DNA of 64,000 bases, from the NCBI GenBank assembly GCA_027257055.1, contig JAPVLO010000233.1, positions 2,976,001 through 3,040,000 on the forward strand, written 5' to 3'. Positions 23,340-33,039 of the stretch are shown piece by piece. The position numbers and the translations under genes were made by a program. The notes beneath the pieces are model-generated. The model was not told where the DNA came from and did not search any database. It worked only from the letters and a program-made list of their open reading frames with translations. Every line of letters starts with the position of its first letter. The first letter of the stretch is position 1. The stretch comes from Cephalopachus bancanus (Eukaryota > Chordata > Mammalia > Primates > Tarsiidae).

Positions 23340-23999
23340 TATTGAGACTGCCCTCTCTGAAGTCCTCAGCCAAAGGACTGAGAAAAATATGAGTAGAAAT
23401 TCAGATGTCTATTTCAGACAAAATGCAGAAAGCACAAATGTCCCTGAGAATGGTATCTCCATAATGGCATTGTTTTCTCCTATTTGCTAATCACTGCAGG
23501 TGTATAGGTTTTCAGTTGCATTGTGAGTAAAATAGAATTTAGGGCCTAGATGGGTAAACTGGTGAATCTCCGTGTCATTGGTAGTGGCTATTTTCTGATA
23601 TAGATTTGATAGGCTAACACTATTTGTGTCGAATACACTCTTGGTCATTTCCATTAAGGAGATTACAGCTCTGTGGCCCCGGGTCTTCAAGAAACACATG
23701 TTCAGACATTTTCACTGCTTAATGAGATCCTTGTTCCTGCTGAACTTCTGCGACCTCATTGGAAATCAATAATTGCTTCTGATCCTCAAAATGTGATGCT
23801 GAGGAGACCTAGAAGCAACCACTCTGCAAAATGCTTTGCGATTGCAGGATGCGGAGAGGGAGCTGTAATTAAAATGAATGATTCTGCTCGGAGGTACTGC
23901 CGACTTCATTTCCGTGTGCACACTGAGCAGGAGGGAATATCTCTGTGCAGAGTGATGCTCCCCCAACGACGCTCATGATCACCGCACTCCCGGTAGAAG
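23340..23999. other. UBL3 upstream flank, repeat-free
   Basis: About 660 bp between the last intergenic repeat and the CpG island. No transposon. It may carry proximal regulatory sites, and open frames here have no known domain. Confidence 0.45.
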
Positions 24000-24138
24000 G
24001 TATCGCCTGACTCCTGGGCAGCGGCTCGGCACCGGCGGGGGAAGGGAGCTTTCCTTTCCTAGCAACTGTTGCTACGGGGGGCGTGGCTCGAGAGTTCAGC
24101 GAGGCCGCGTTCGGCGGCCCCTGCCCCCACCCGCGCGG

Positions 24139-24157
24139 ACTACATGTCCCGTGATGC
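24139..24157 (+). promoter_or_regulatory. ZNF143/THAP11 (SBS-type) promoter motif
   Basis: The sequence ACTACATGTCCCGTGATGC closely matches the ZNF143/THAP11 consensus ACTACAnnTCCCAnnATGC, keeping the ACTACA, TCCC and ATGC blocks at the right spacing. Such sites are typical of CpG-island promoters and lie near transcription starts. Here it sits at the 5' edge of the island, about 1.15 kb upstream of the UBL3 start codon. Confidence 0.7.
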
Positions 24158-24176
24158 TCGAGGGTGGGCTCCGCGG

Positions 24177-24183
24177 TGACGCA
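24177..24183 (+). promoter_or_regulatory. CRE-like TGACGCA element
   Basis: A TGACGCA heptamer, similar to a CREB/ATF half site, lies about 20 bp after the ZNF143-type motif in the CpG-island promoter. A seven-base match is weak alone, so its value comes from location. Confidence 0.35.
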
Positions 24184-24284
24184 CCGGGTGTCCGCGGGGG
24201 GAGGGGGCTGCGGTGCGAGATGCGGGGGAGGGGACCGGGGAGAGCAGGGGGCCCCTCCCTCCCCGCGCCGAGGGCTCTACCGCC

Positions 24285-24297
24285 GCCGCCATGTTGG
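24285..24297 (-). promoter_or_regulatory. YY1-type motif near probable transcription start
   Basis: GCCGCCATGTTGG reads CCAACATGGCGGC on the minus strand, containing the AnATGGCGGC core of the YY1 motif common at CpG-island promoters just downstream of the start. Together with the ZNF143-like motif 130 bp upstream it suggests the core promoter lies between them. The embedded ATG would start a three-codon uORF if transcription begins upstream. Confidence 0.6.
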
Positions 24298-24308
24298 CTT
24301 GAGAGGCG

Positions 24309-24341
24309 ATGACGGGAGGCGGCCGCGGCGCGTGGGGCTGA
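24309..24341 (+). other. Upstream ORF, 10 codons
   Basis: An ATG-initiated frame of 10 codons ends in TGA within the probable leader. It is translated only if transcription begins upstream. It overlaps no other uORF. Confidence 0.35.
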
Positions 24342-24551
24342 GGAGTGGAGGAGAGGAGGCGGAACAAAGCTCCGGGAAGAAGCCATTACCCGGCCGGGCG
24401 GGGAGGACCCGGCCTCTTCCGGGGCCCGGCCGGAGTCGGCGGCGCCCGGAGCTCGCGAGGCCCGGGAGCGCGGCGGGGGGAGGGGGGAGAGGCGGAGACT
24501 CGGGGGAGGCGGAGGCAGGAGGGGACGCCGGGCCGCCGCCGCTCCTCGACG

Positions 24552-24596
24552 ATGCGCGCCGACCCCCGCCGCTGCCCGGAGGCGCCCGCGGCCTGA
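24552..24596 (+). other. Upstream ORF, 14 codons
   Basis: A short ATG-initiated frame (MRADPRRCPEAPAA) in the GC-rich probable leader of UBL3 that stops at TGA well before the main start. Existence of the frame is certain; translation is inferred. Confidence 0.4.
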
Positions 24597-24678
24597 GCCC
24601 CGCGGGGCCGTGCGAGTCCCGGCCGCCCCCGCCCCGTCCCCGCGCCCGGGGGTCGCGCCGCGGCGCCGGGCGGCGTCG

Positions 24679-24798
24679 ATGCCCTTGAGCGCGGGCTGCC
24701 GCGGCCCGGCCCTCGGCCCCCGCTCGCCGAGCGTGTCCCCGCGCGGGGGCCCCTGCCCGCCGCCACCCCCGGCGGCGCGCCGATGTGCGGCCGCATAG
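24679..24798 (+). other. Upstream ORF, 39 codons
   Basis: An ATG-initiated frame of 39 codons, Pro/Ala/Arg-rich as expected from GC-rich sequence, stopping at TAG. It overlaps the start of the next uORF in another frame, so the two would compete for ribosomes. No recognised domain. Confidence 0.4.
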
Positions 24799-24869
24799 TT
24801 GTCTGCGCGCAGCCACGCCGGGACATCCTCCTCCCGCCTAATGAGGACCTGAGTCGCGAGCGCGAGTGA
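24783..24869 (+). other. Upstream ORF, 28 codons, peptide begins MCGR
   Basis: ATG at 24783, stop TGA at 24867-24869. The predicted peptide begins MCGRIVVCAQP and ends in an acidic/basic tail (EDLSRERE). It is the least compositionally biased of the uORFs. The MCGR start superficially recalls SRAP-domain proteins such as HMCES, but four residues of similarity are not evidence of relationship. A three-codon uORF (24841-24852) lies inside it in another frame. Confidence 0.45.
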
Positions 24870-24926
24870 ATCACCGCCGGGGCCGGGAGCGCAGGAAGGC
24901 GGACTTAACCCCCTCCCACCCGCCCC

Positions 24927-24995
24927 ATGTCCGTGTGTCACTCGGCTCGGGCCACCTGGCGCGGCCGGTCCTGGGGCTGCTGCTGCTGCTGCTGA
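24927..24995 (+). other. Upstream ORF, 22 codons, ends in a Cys run
   Basis: ATG at 24927, stop TGA at 24993-24995. The last codons come from the (CTG)6 tract read as TGC, giving five consecutive Cys, so repeat-length changes would alter this peptide. It ends about 300 bases before the UBL3 start, far enough for reinitiation. Confidence 0.45.
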
Positions 24996-25015
24996 CGGCG
25001 ACGACGACGACGACG
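24977..25015 (+). repeat. (CTG)6 plus CGA trinucleotide tracts in leader
   Basis: Six CTG units (24977-24994) are followed by a short spacer and about five CGA units. Both are short, below the size of expansion-prone alleles, and lie in the probable UBL3 leader. Confidence 0.85.
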
Positions 25016-25291
25016 CGGACTGTGGCCGCTGCCCCGCGAGCTCCCGCCCGCTCCGGCCACGCCGCTCTTGGGGACCTCGGCCAGGCCGCCACTCGGGCGA
25101 CGGATTAACTTGTTTGGGGGCGACGAGAGCCCGGCACGAGCGCATCGGACTCGCGGAGGCTGCTTCCCGGGGCTCGGAGACTTCTGCTCTCTGTGTTTTT
25201 TTTTTGTGTGTGTGTGTTTTCGGGGAGGGGGCTTTTGGTGTGTGTTGTTTTTCCCTCGGCGCGCGCATCGGAGTGTCTCCCGGACGGCAAG

Positions 25292-25318
25292 ATGTCCAGC
25301 CATGTCCCGGCGGATATG
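25292..25318 (+). CDS. UBL3: UBL3 coding exon 1 (partial CDS)
   Basis: UBL3 is a small ubiquitin-fold protein (117 residues in human) prenylated at a C-terminal CAAX box. It is attached to membranes and implicated in sorting proteins to small extracellular vesicles. Here only the first nine codons are present, reading MSSHVPADM. They match the UBL3 N-terminus, which continues INLRLILVSGK in exon 2; residue 4 is His or Asn depending on species, as I recall. The exon ends exactly at a strong donor, ATG|GTAAGC (GT at 25319-25320). The start codon has A at -3, a favourable Kozak position, and is the first ATG after 24995. The ubiquitin fold and CAAX box lie in exons beyond this window. The CpG island and long leader fit a broadly expressed gene. 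Identification rests on only nine residues plus promoter context, but the match and exon junction are specific. Confidence 0.88.
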
Positions 25319-26720
25319 GTAAGCGCAGGGCGAGCCGCGGCGCCGGGATGGAACCGTGGGGTCTCCGATCGAAGGAGGGGACGGGGGCGCGGGGGGCGGT
25401 CGCACGGCCACACCGCGCCGGGGCTGTCGGGGGAAGTTGGAGCTTCTGCTGGAGACGGGTGTCCTCGTCCCGCGGCGTGTGCCCCAACCCGCGGGCACCG
25501 CGGGGAGTCGCAGCCCGGAAGCCGCCTGACACTTGCGCTTGAGACGCCTCCGAGGACGTCGGGGACCGCGGGCGGCGCCGAGGACGGTGGCCCCGCGCCA
25601 CCCACACGGTCGCCCCCCCCGCGGGGACGGCCGTGGCCCGGACCGGGCGCCCCGAGGGGTGCGCGTCCCCCGGAGAAGAAGCGTGCTAGGGTTCGCGGGG
25701 AGCGCGGCGAGGTGTCTGCATGGACACCGCGGCCGCGGGAACGTTGGGAGGTCGTTGGAACTGTCACAGCCCCGCGCCGACCCGAGGTGGGTGCTTGTCT
25801 CGGCGCTTGCGAGCACCGGGTGCTCAGAGCGGGCTGCGCGTCTGGCGCTTACACTGGCCATGAATCGTGCGGCGGGGCCTTGGTCGCGGAGTAGGGAACT
25901 TGGAACCGAGGGCTCCTGCATGCCGGAGCCTCTCTCCTCGTTTCGCCGGGGAGGGTAACGCCGTGTGTCGACCCGCGGGAGGCGTGTGGCTCCTCGGCGC
26001 CGGCAGGTGAGCGTGTGGGGGCCAGGTTGCCCTTTGCCCTCGGGCCCTGGGGACCCCACGGCGCCGGCTGCAGGCCGGCGAGGACTCCTGCCCGGACGGA
26101 GTTGCGGTTCCTGTAGTTGTGCGCCCTTAGAGTGAAGTTCGCGCTGGAGTGTCGTGTGTCTCCGCGGAGAGAAGGGAACTCTGTGGATGATCAGTTGCTA
26201 ACGAGTCAAATGTTTCCAGGGGAGCAAACCTTTCCTTTACGGACCTTGAAACCCGGGACACCGAACGACTTGCTTTGACCTTGGCGGAAAGACGTTTTGC
26301 GTGTGCTTAGTTTCCCTCCTAATGCGCGGTTTCAGTGCGAAGGCACCCCCGCGCCCCGTCTCGGGGGTGGCCGCGCGGCGGCCGCCCGCTCTCCCCCCGC
26401 AGCCTTGAACTCAAGCTCCGTCCTTGGAGTTTGCCGTCCGTCCCGGCGCTCTCGGCGGCGCCGCCTCCTGCCCGGTTAAGCCGGGCTGGGTTTCCTCCGC
26501 GCCGCCCTGCCGGCTGCCCGGACGGGTCTCCGGCCGGAGCTGGGAAGCGTCGTTTCCCCTGTGGGACGCGAGATCTGCAGGCGCACCGCCTCCAGCAGAG
26601 GCTCGCACTCGGAAAGCCTCCATTTTACACCGTCAGGCACCCTGCGAGATGCGTTCAGCCGAGTGCCGTTGGTTCTGCCCCAGAAGTTGGAACGAAACCG
26701 ACCTGTGTCGGTAAAACAGT

Positions 26721-29300
26721 GCCACTGCTCTCTTTCGGTCCAGCGAGGAGGAAAAGCTGGAATGTGCGAAGCATCAGTTAGGGTGGAGGTGGCTTGGGGA
26801 ACAGTTTGCAAGTCGGAGGGTTTGGCTGCTGACGTTGGGATCAGGGCCTGGGAAGTCGGGGCAGGGTTTTACAATAGCTGCGATTATGAGATGTAACTCT
26901 TTATCTGCTTGAGACTGTATGTCGAAGGCCTTGGTGGGTCTGTGGTGCTTTGAGATCCTCAGATTAAAGGTGATATGCAAGGGCAAAGCAGCCTTATGTA
27001 ATAAACATGTAATGCCCGGTGCTGTTTCTGAGTGGGTGCTGAGGTTGGCACAGGTTCGATTGTTCTGAGGACTTTTTATGCCTTGCTTCTGGCTGCTCAG
27101 CTGGTTGGAAGTTAAGGTTTTCTTCTTTGTTAGAGCATTTTAAACCCTCATTTGCTTAAGTGCCTTTATTTGATATGTGCCTCGAATTCTCTACTTCTTG
27201 AAATACGATAAATATTGGTTAGAAGTTGTCGCTGAAGTGTTTCATATTTGCTAAACTCTTCATGCTAGTAATTGACAATTGATTTTAGTTTACATTCATG
27301 ATTTGCAATGAGAACAGTTTTCCACTCCGAATCTGGAAAAGCCCGTGTCACCACTCCCACGCCTTTCCACAAACTAACACTTTCCTTGCAGCATAACTCC
27401 AGATTGATCTGGATATATACCGTTACAATCCACTAAACTTGGAAGGTTGAGTACATACATTTTTGCTATGTGAAATACTAAGCTTCGGAGTGGACAGTTT
27501 GTGCCATTTAGAAACAAACGTTACGCTGTTTTACATTTTAATGGTGTTTGTCAGTGGGAGATGGGATGGGGCCGTGAGGTTATCACCCCCCCCATCATGT
27601 TTTCATCTGAGATCATTCATTCTTGAGCTACAGTAATTGCTAAATCAATTGATGTTTTTGGTAAAGTGTTCTTATGGCTACGATTATGACTCACTTTAAA
27701 ATCGATTTTTTAGCATTGGTTTTTTTGTTTTGTAAATAGAGCTCAAATTTAAAATTTATTTTTAAACATCCAATACATTTTTGTGTTTCCTATGAGGAGT
27801 CTCATTTTTTTTGTAATCCAAACGTTATCCGTTTTTTGGAGGGGTGAGTGGCAACCCTAAGAATAGGTTTACTGCACTCATTAAAATTTGCAGTTGGTAC
27901 TTCTATTACATTCTGTAATATATGTGTCCTGTAAATATTACAAGTGTGTTTACATGAAATATTGGTTTTTCTGTTGCCAAGCGTGATTCATTTTGAACTA
28001 GATTTACTAACATCTCAGTGTAGCAACTTTTTTGTGGAAAAAAGTCTGAAAACAACAGAATATCATTCTGATATATTTAAGTGATTCATTTTCTTTATTT
28101 TTCAGCCAGTATCATAGTTTATGATGGGGCAATATTCATTGTTTATAATTGCAGCATGACCTATGTTAACAACTGTAGGTTTCTTGCAAGAAAATATTTA
28201 CTGCCTGTGTTAGTAGTAAGGCCTAAGACTGGTAGTCATGGTAATTTTGCTGTCTGGATTGGCAGAGTTATCAAGAAATATATCCTTATATTTATAAAAG
28301 CATTATATACAACATTTAGGCTACTATTTATAGCCTTGGAGTAAGATTATACTTCATGATATCTATTACATTGAAAATTCCACCTGAGAGAGAAATTGTA
28401 AGAATAATTACAAAAATAAATTAAAGAATATATATAAAGAAATAAAAAAGCTGTTTTGGTATCTGGAACATTTTAGTTGATAAAACAGTTAAAGAAAAGC
28501 CCTGTGTCTTGAACAACTATTAATGTAGAAATTGTAGCTGATATAACACTTTGTACTAGGTGTTAAATGAGATAATGACAATTCAAGTTTTCCCAGTGTA
28601 TTTTATGTGCTTAATGGATATTTTTATTGTAATTTTTGTTATATCGCTTCTATTCATGGAATTATTGGAGCCCTCTTGTGGACAGGAAATTACTAAAGTG
28701 AATTTCCTTTCAAAGTGAACTTCCATCACTTTTCCAAGTTGAGGTAAAATGACAGATGTAGAATATGCCAAAGAAAAATGCCATGCTAGAAAAAGATCCA
28801 GAAACAGGCAATTTTGACATTCAGTAAAGTATGCTGAGATTTAATGCCAAAGGATTTTCTTTCTTATAGTTCCTTGTCATTTTTCTTTCTCTTGCTATGA
28901 TTGTTTCAAGTTTAAGTTGGAAGGTTTTATGCAGCTAAAAGGTAGACAAATATCATTTATATGTGTGTGATTTGAATAACTTAATAAATAACATATCTCT
29001 AATAGATGTTTCTCTGAATGTTTTACTTGAATGTGCCTTCTATTTGGTGTGTTGACGTAAACATTTTTATTAAGAAAACAAATGACAAATTATTTCCACC
29101 AGCTTGGAATGTCTTCTCCTTTTTAGCTCTAAATCCTACCCCGTATCATGGCTGTGGAATGGTCTAATTTAGTTCATTATAGGCCACAGTGATCATTCCT
29201 TCCTGTGAACCATTTTCTTTCAGTGCATTTGATATTCCTCTTCTTACACAGGTATCATTTATATGGATATAAGTATCTTATAGTTATTCCATCTCCCATA
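26721..29300. other. Repeat-free AT-rich 5' intron 1
   Basis: 2.6 kb after the CpG island in which I recognise no transposon. Includes a C-rich run near 27587 and a polypyrimidine-AG acceptor look-alike ending at about 28105. No supported exon. Confidence 0.5.
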
Positions 29301-29301
29301 G

Positions 29302-29608
29302 TTTTTTTTTTTTTTTTTTGAGACAGGGTCTCACTTTGTTGCCCATGCTGGAGTGCAGTGGTGTGATGACAGCTCACTGCAGTCTTGACCTCCTGGGCTC
29401 AAGCAGTCCTCCTGCCTCAGCCTCTGGGAGTAGCTAGGACTATAGCATGCCCCCACACTCGTCTGATTTGTTTAATTTTTAACTTTTGTGGAGAAGAGGG
29501 TCTCATTATGTTGCCCAGGCGGGTCTTGAACTCAAGGCATCCTCGGACTCAAGGCATCCTCCTGCTTTGGCCTCCATGAGTTACAGGTGTGAGCCACCAT
29601 GCACAATC
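29302..29608 (-). mobile_element. Alu, antisense
   Basis: T17 head, both antisense monomers, with a duplicated 'ctcaaggcatcctc' block near 29531 and 29550. Confidence 0.95.
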
Positions 29609-29610
29609 TT

Positions 29611-30469
29611 ATAGTTCCTTTTACAAGTACTTTTTAAAAGAAGACTCTGTGATACTGTGTATTGAGATGGGGAGCAGAGGTTTACTGTCAGAAGTGTTGG
29701 AACTCAAAGATGAATTACACATTTTTATTAGAAGAGAATTCTATTTGCTGATCTTACCTAGGATGACGGGAGGCTGTCAGTAGTATGCTCCCTAGCAGGT
29801 ATTTTTGAGAAAACAGTCACTAAGTTGTCACTTCAAGGCACAATTGACATTTTAAACAGCAAGAAAGTACCTGCTTTTCAGAAGAAGCTAATGTTTTGGA
29901 GAGAACATTTTGAAAGCATGTTTAGATATTTCCAATCTGTTGAAGAATCTTACTTATAAAGATTTCAGTGGACTTTGGTCCCATTTATTGGAAATACAAA
30001 AAGCCAGACATTCTCCTTAGTTTGTAAAGATATCTGACTGATATCAGGAAAACTAAAACTTTAATAATATTGACAGCAGGTGGCTGATTTTTAACAAAAA
30101 CTTTTGCATGCTTGGTGATAGAATGGAAAAGTAATATTATTATTGAGTATGTTAGTAAGTGACTTTTTTCTATGTAGATCTGTGCATATTTGTGAGCTAG
30201 GTTTTTCAGTTATGAGTTATGACAGCTCTTAAAACCAAGAGTCAAAATACATTGAACTTCACAGACTGGGAAACCAAGATTTAAAAAAACAAAGAGGCAT
30301 ATTCAGTAACATTGCTGTCACTTAATGTGTTAATAGAAATAGTATTTTTAGTGATTGCAAGACTAAAGCAATATTTTAAATAGTTAATAGTTAAAATAAT
30401 GGTTAAAGTAAAAATTAAGGTATTTTAATCTTTTAATCTGTTTTTAGTATATGTTTTATATTATACATA
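29611..30469. other. Unassigned AT-rich intron
   Basis: Nothing recognised. Confidence 0.4.
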
Positions 30470-31006
30470 CAAAGGAGGACCACCTAAAAACAGAATTATT
30501 CTTTGTAGTACACTTGAAATTTGTTCCTCTGGATCAAATGGTCCAAACCAAAGTTTTTATCTGGAAGTTTTGAGAAGGTTGCATCATGATTTGCAGAAGA
30601 AACGTCCAAAGTTGTGGCAAGCAAGTGACTGGTTCTTCCACCGTGACAACGTACCTGCCCACACTGCGCTGTGTTCAGCAGTTTTTGATTTAAAATGGCG
30701 TGAACCCCGTGCCCCACCCTCCCTGTTCACCCAGTCTCACCCCAATTGACTTTTTTGTTTCCCCGAATGAGAAAAGTCCTCAGAGGGAAATGTTTGCTGA
30801 TGCGGAAGAGGTGAAACAAAAAACAGCTGAAGCTCTAAAAGACATCAGAATGGACGGGTTCAAAAACCGTTTTGAGCAATGGAAAAAAAGTCTCGATACA
30901 TGTATTGCATCCAGCGAAGACCTTGAAGGTGACTGAAGTTTAAACATGTAGGAGTAAATATACAATTTTTTATAAATAAATTCTGTTTTGGGGGGGTCTC
31001 CCCTCA
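30470..31006 (+). mobile_element. Internally deleted mariner element, copy 1
   Basis: Bounded by TA on both sides. The left end is GGAGGACCACCTAAAAAC-like and the right end is TTTTGGGGGGGTCTCCCCTCA, an inverted repeat. Inside, the 5' end is followed by the C-terminal half of a Tc1/mariner transposase: FHRDNVPAHTA (second catalytic Asp region), SLTPIDFF (third Asp region), then FEQWKKSLDTCIASSEDLEGD-type ending split over positions 30870-30936. The N-terminal DNA-binding half is missing and frames are broken, so it cannot make transposase. The longest open piece is 78 codons (30700-30936). Confidence 0.85.
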
Positions 31007-33039
31007 TATGCGTAATAGATGATTTATAAATGAATGCTCATAATCTGGGGGTAAGCACCCGAAACATTTTTTAGTTGAGATGTTGATGTTCAGTCAAAAG
31101 AATTGAGAAGCCATCGCACTAGATGACTTAAGACACAAGTTTTCTGTCCCTTGCCTGTTGAGCAGCCAGTGTGCCTACCTGCTGTCCCTTGCTGACCAGT
31201 AAGAGTTGTGATTCTCATAGTTCTATGGATGTGGACATTGCATTTTCAAAGTTTATTAAAATGATGTGTGTTAAAAATGAGCAAATGGTGCCTGAGTCGG
31301 ATTTTCAGCAGTCACCCTACAGTGAAGCGCATGATCTTTGTTCACAGACTTGTCTGTACAGTGTCTGTTTTGGTTGCCCGGAGTTCTGTGTATTTGGGGG
31401 GCTTATTTTCTGGCTCTTAGCTGCAATTTGTAGAGATCTAGATTCTTGGCAGCGAATAGGTAGTCAGGTGATTAAAAAATAAAACGACATGTCCAGCTTT
31501 ACTTGGAGCTCACAGAGAACTCATATTTGTGGTGCACTTTTGCTGTTTACCAGGCGAGTGCTGACATTTTACGTTATAGCATTGCGTTTAGTCTTCACAG
31601 TGACCTTGGCTAGACATATGGTATATACATAGAGAAACTCTCATACTCACCAGGTGGAGACCCCGGGAATGCATCTGTAGTGAAGCAGGTCGGGTTGGGC
31701 AGAGCTTCTGCAGGGTTGGGCTGTGCTGAATGATGCTGGGGACTCTGGGATTGAGTGCTGTCCTGTTCGTGTGGAGGGAGGTTAGTCAGGGGTCTCTCAG
31801 CAGTCTTGGGAGGCAGGAGAAGTAAAGGGGCCTGGGGAAATCATTGAGGAGAAAGCAGTCATCACTCACAGAAGGCAAGATGGTTGGTCATTTGGGAGCT
31901 GTGGTGTGGCCTTAGGAGAGACTTACTTATCTGTCACCTTGTCTGTGTGTTTCAGACCTCACGATCTGATGAGCAGCAGAGCTCATCTGTACTTTCCTCA
32001 CTGCCTAGGTTCAGAGAGGATAAGGAACCGGTTTGCGGTCACGTAGTTGGGAAAAAGTTGAGTAGGACAGGAGCGGGGTCTGATGGCAATAATGGTAAAC
32101 ACCTGCACCCTTCCTCCCTCTCTCACCTGCACAGACTTAGTGCTAAGTCCCTCCAGCACATTTTCCCAAGCAAGATGCCTCGGATTCCTTCCAGCACCTT
32201 GCTCCAGGCTGTCTTTGCTGATAGGTCTGAGCTGTGTGGTGGGCCAAAGCCTGTGCTATGCATCTTTTTCACAGACTATGCAATCTCTGGATTGGAATGA
32301 GTTTAATGAAGGTTGGTTGTCTTGCTAATTGTTAAAATTAATGGGAGTTTCTTTAAACTTGTTGGAATTTTGAGTCCTCTTGTGTATATGTTTGTTACAC
32401 AATAGAATTTTCCTTTCAAAGTTTCACTTTGAATGCCCTATTCATGTAATAAATAGATTGACTTGTAAAGGATTTAGTGCTTTTGGGGCATTCTGTTTTT
32501 GTTTTCATACTTTAACTGCTTATATATGAAGCAGATTATCTGTTGATTGGTTCAAATCTTGTAGCTTTTTTTATGGTGTAAGTGAAATATATATGTGAGC
32601 CGTTTTCTGACTAGTTTTGAGAGGAAAATGTTCTTTCTGCTGAAGAAACTTGTCGAAGTTTGGCATCTCATTTTTTGTTTATGTACTTAAAGAAAGATGA
32701 CAATGTATCTGTCTAGACAAAATGTTCTCATGATATGTTTTTCTTTACTTTCATATACAATTAGTGGTTTTACTTTAGAAATATTCCTGCTTTTTTTCAT
32801 GTAGTCATATATCATGAATATCTATCCATACAAATAAGTATAGAATCGTATTATAATTTTGAACTAGTCTGAGATATATATATATAAATTATTGAGCTAA
32901 TTCCATATTCATTGGCACTTAAAAGCTATTATAAACCATGATCTAATAGTTATTCTTAAACATAACTTTGTGTCTTGTTCGGTTATTTCCTTAGGATAAA
33001 ACTCTTAGTAATGCAGTTGTCATGTCAAAAGACATGTAT
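31007..33039. other. Unassigned intron with split MIR-like pieces and old L1 traces
   Basis: 31535-31640 and 31985-32085 look like the two halves of one MIR separated by about 345 bp ('taccaggcgagtgctgacattttacgttat' and 'ctaggttcagagaggataaggaaccgg'). 32660-33030 has weak old-L1 resemblance. No gene. Confidence 0.4.

Larger units (their letters stand above)
24300..25291 (+). other. UBL3: Probable UBL3 5' leader (untranslated part of exon 1)
   Basis: The transcription start cannot be read directly. It is inferred to lie near 24.2-24.4 kb, because YY1-type motifs usually sit close to or just downstream of starts and the ZNF143-like motif lies just upstream. If so, the leader is close to 1 kb, with several ATG-initiated short ORFs, a (CTG)6 run at 24977-24994 followed by CGA repeats to about 25015, and a T10 plus GT-rich tract at 25196-25217. 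No ATG lies between 24995 and the UBL3 start. A shorter leader from a downstream start is also possible. Confidence 0.5.
24000..26720 (+). promoter_or_regulatory. UBL3: CpG island spanning UBL3 promoter, leader and 5' intron 1
   Basis: Very GC-rich and CpG-rich sequence begins just upstream of 24.0 kb and fades at about 26.7 kb, in sharp contrast to the AT-rich flanks. No repeats interrupt it. It includes GC-box-like G-rich tracts, for example around 24077-24087, and dense G-runs at 24190-24253 and 24470-24520 that could form G-quadruplexes. There is no obvious TATA box, as expected for a dispersed CpG-island promoter. Long open frames on both strands here, up to about 500 codons on the minus strand, are by-products of low stop-codon frequency in GC-rich DNA. 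Confidence 0.92.

Noticed and set aside
24060..24076. AGCAACTGTTGCT palindrome resembling an RFX X-box
   Set aside because: The half sites face the wrong way compared with the RFX consensus (GTTGCC...GGCAAC), so it is not a proper X-box.
24096..25607. 503-codon open frame on the minus strand across the CpG island, and other long frames there
   Set aside because: Extreme Pro/Arg/Ala/Gly composition, no domain, and open only because stop codons are rare in GC-rich DNA. The plus-strand UBL3 leader and exon explain the region.
28081..28344. Polypyrimidine tract plus AG at about 28105 followed by an 87-codon frame
   Set aside because: Looks like a 3' splice site, but no convincing donor or UBL3-like coding follows; one acceptor look-alike is expected by chance in an AT-rich intron.
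30700..30936. 78-codon frame as a domesticated transposase gene
   Set aside because: Sits inside a deletion-derivative mariner with broken upstream frame and no N-terminal domain; the second copy is also broken.
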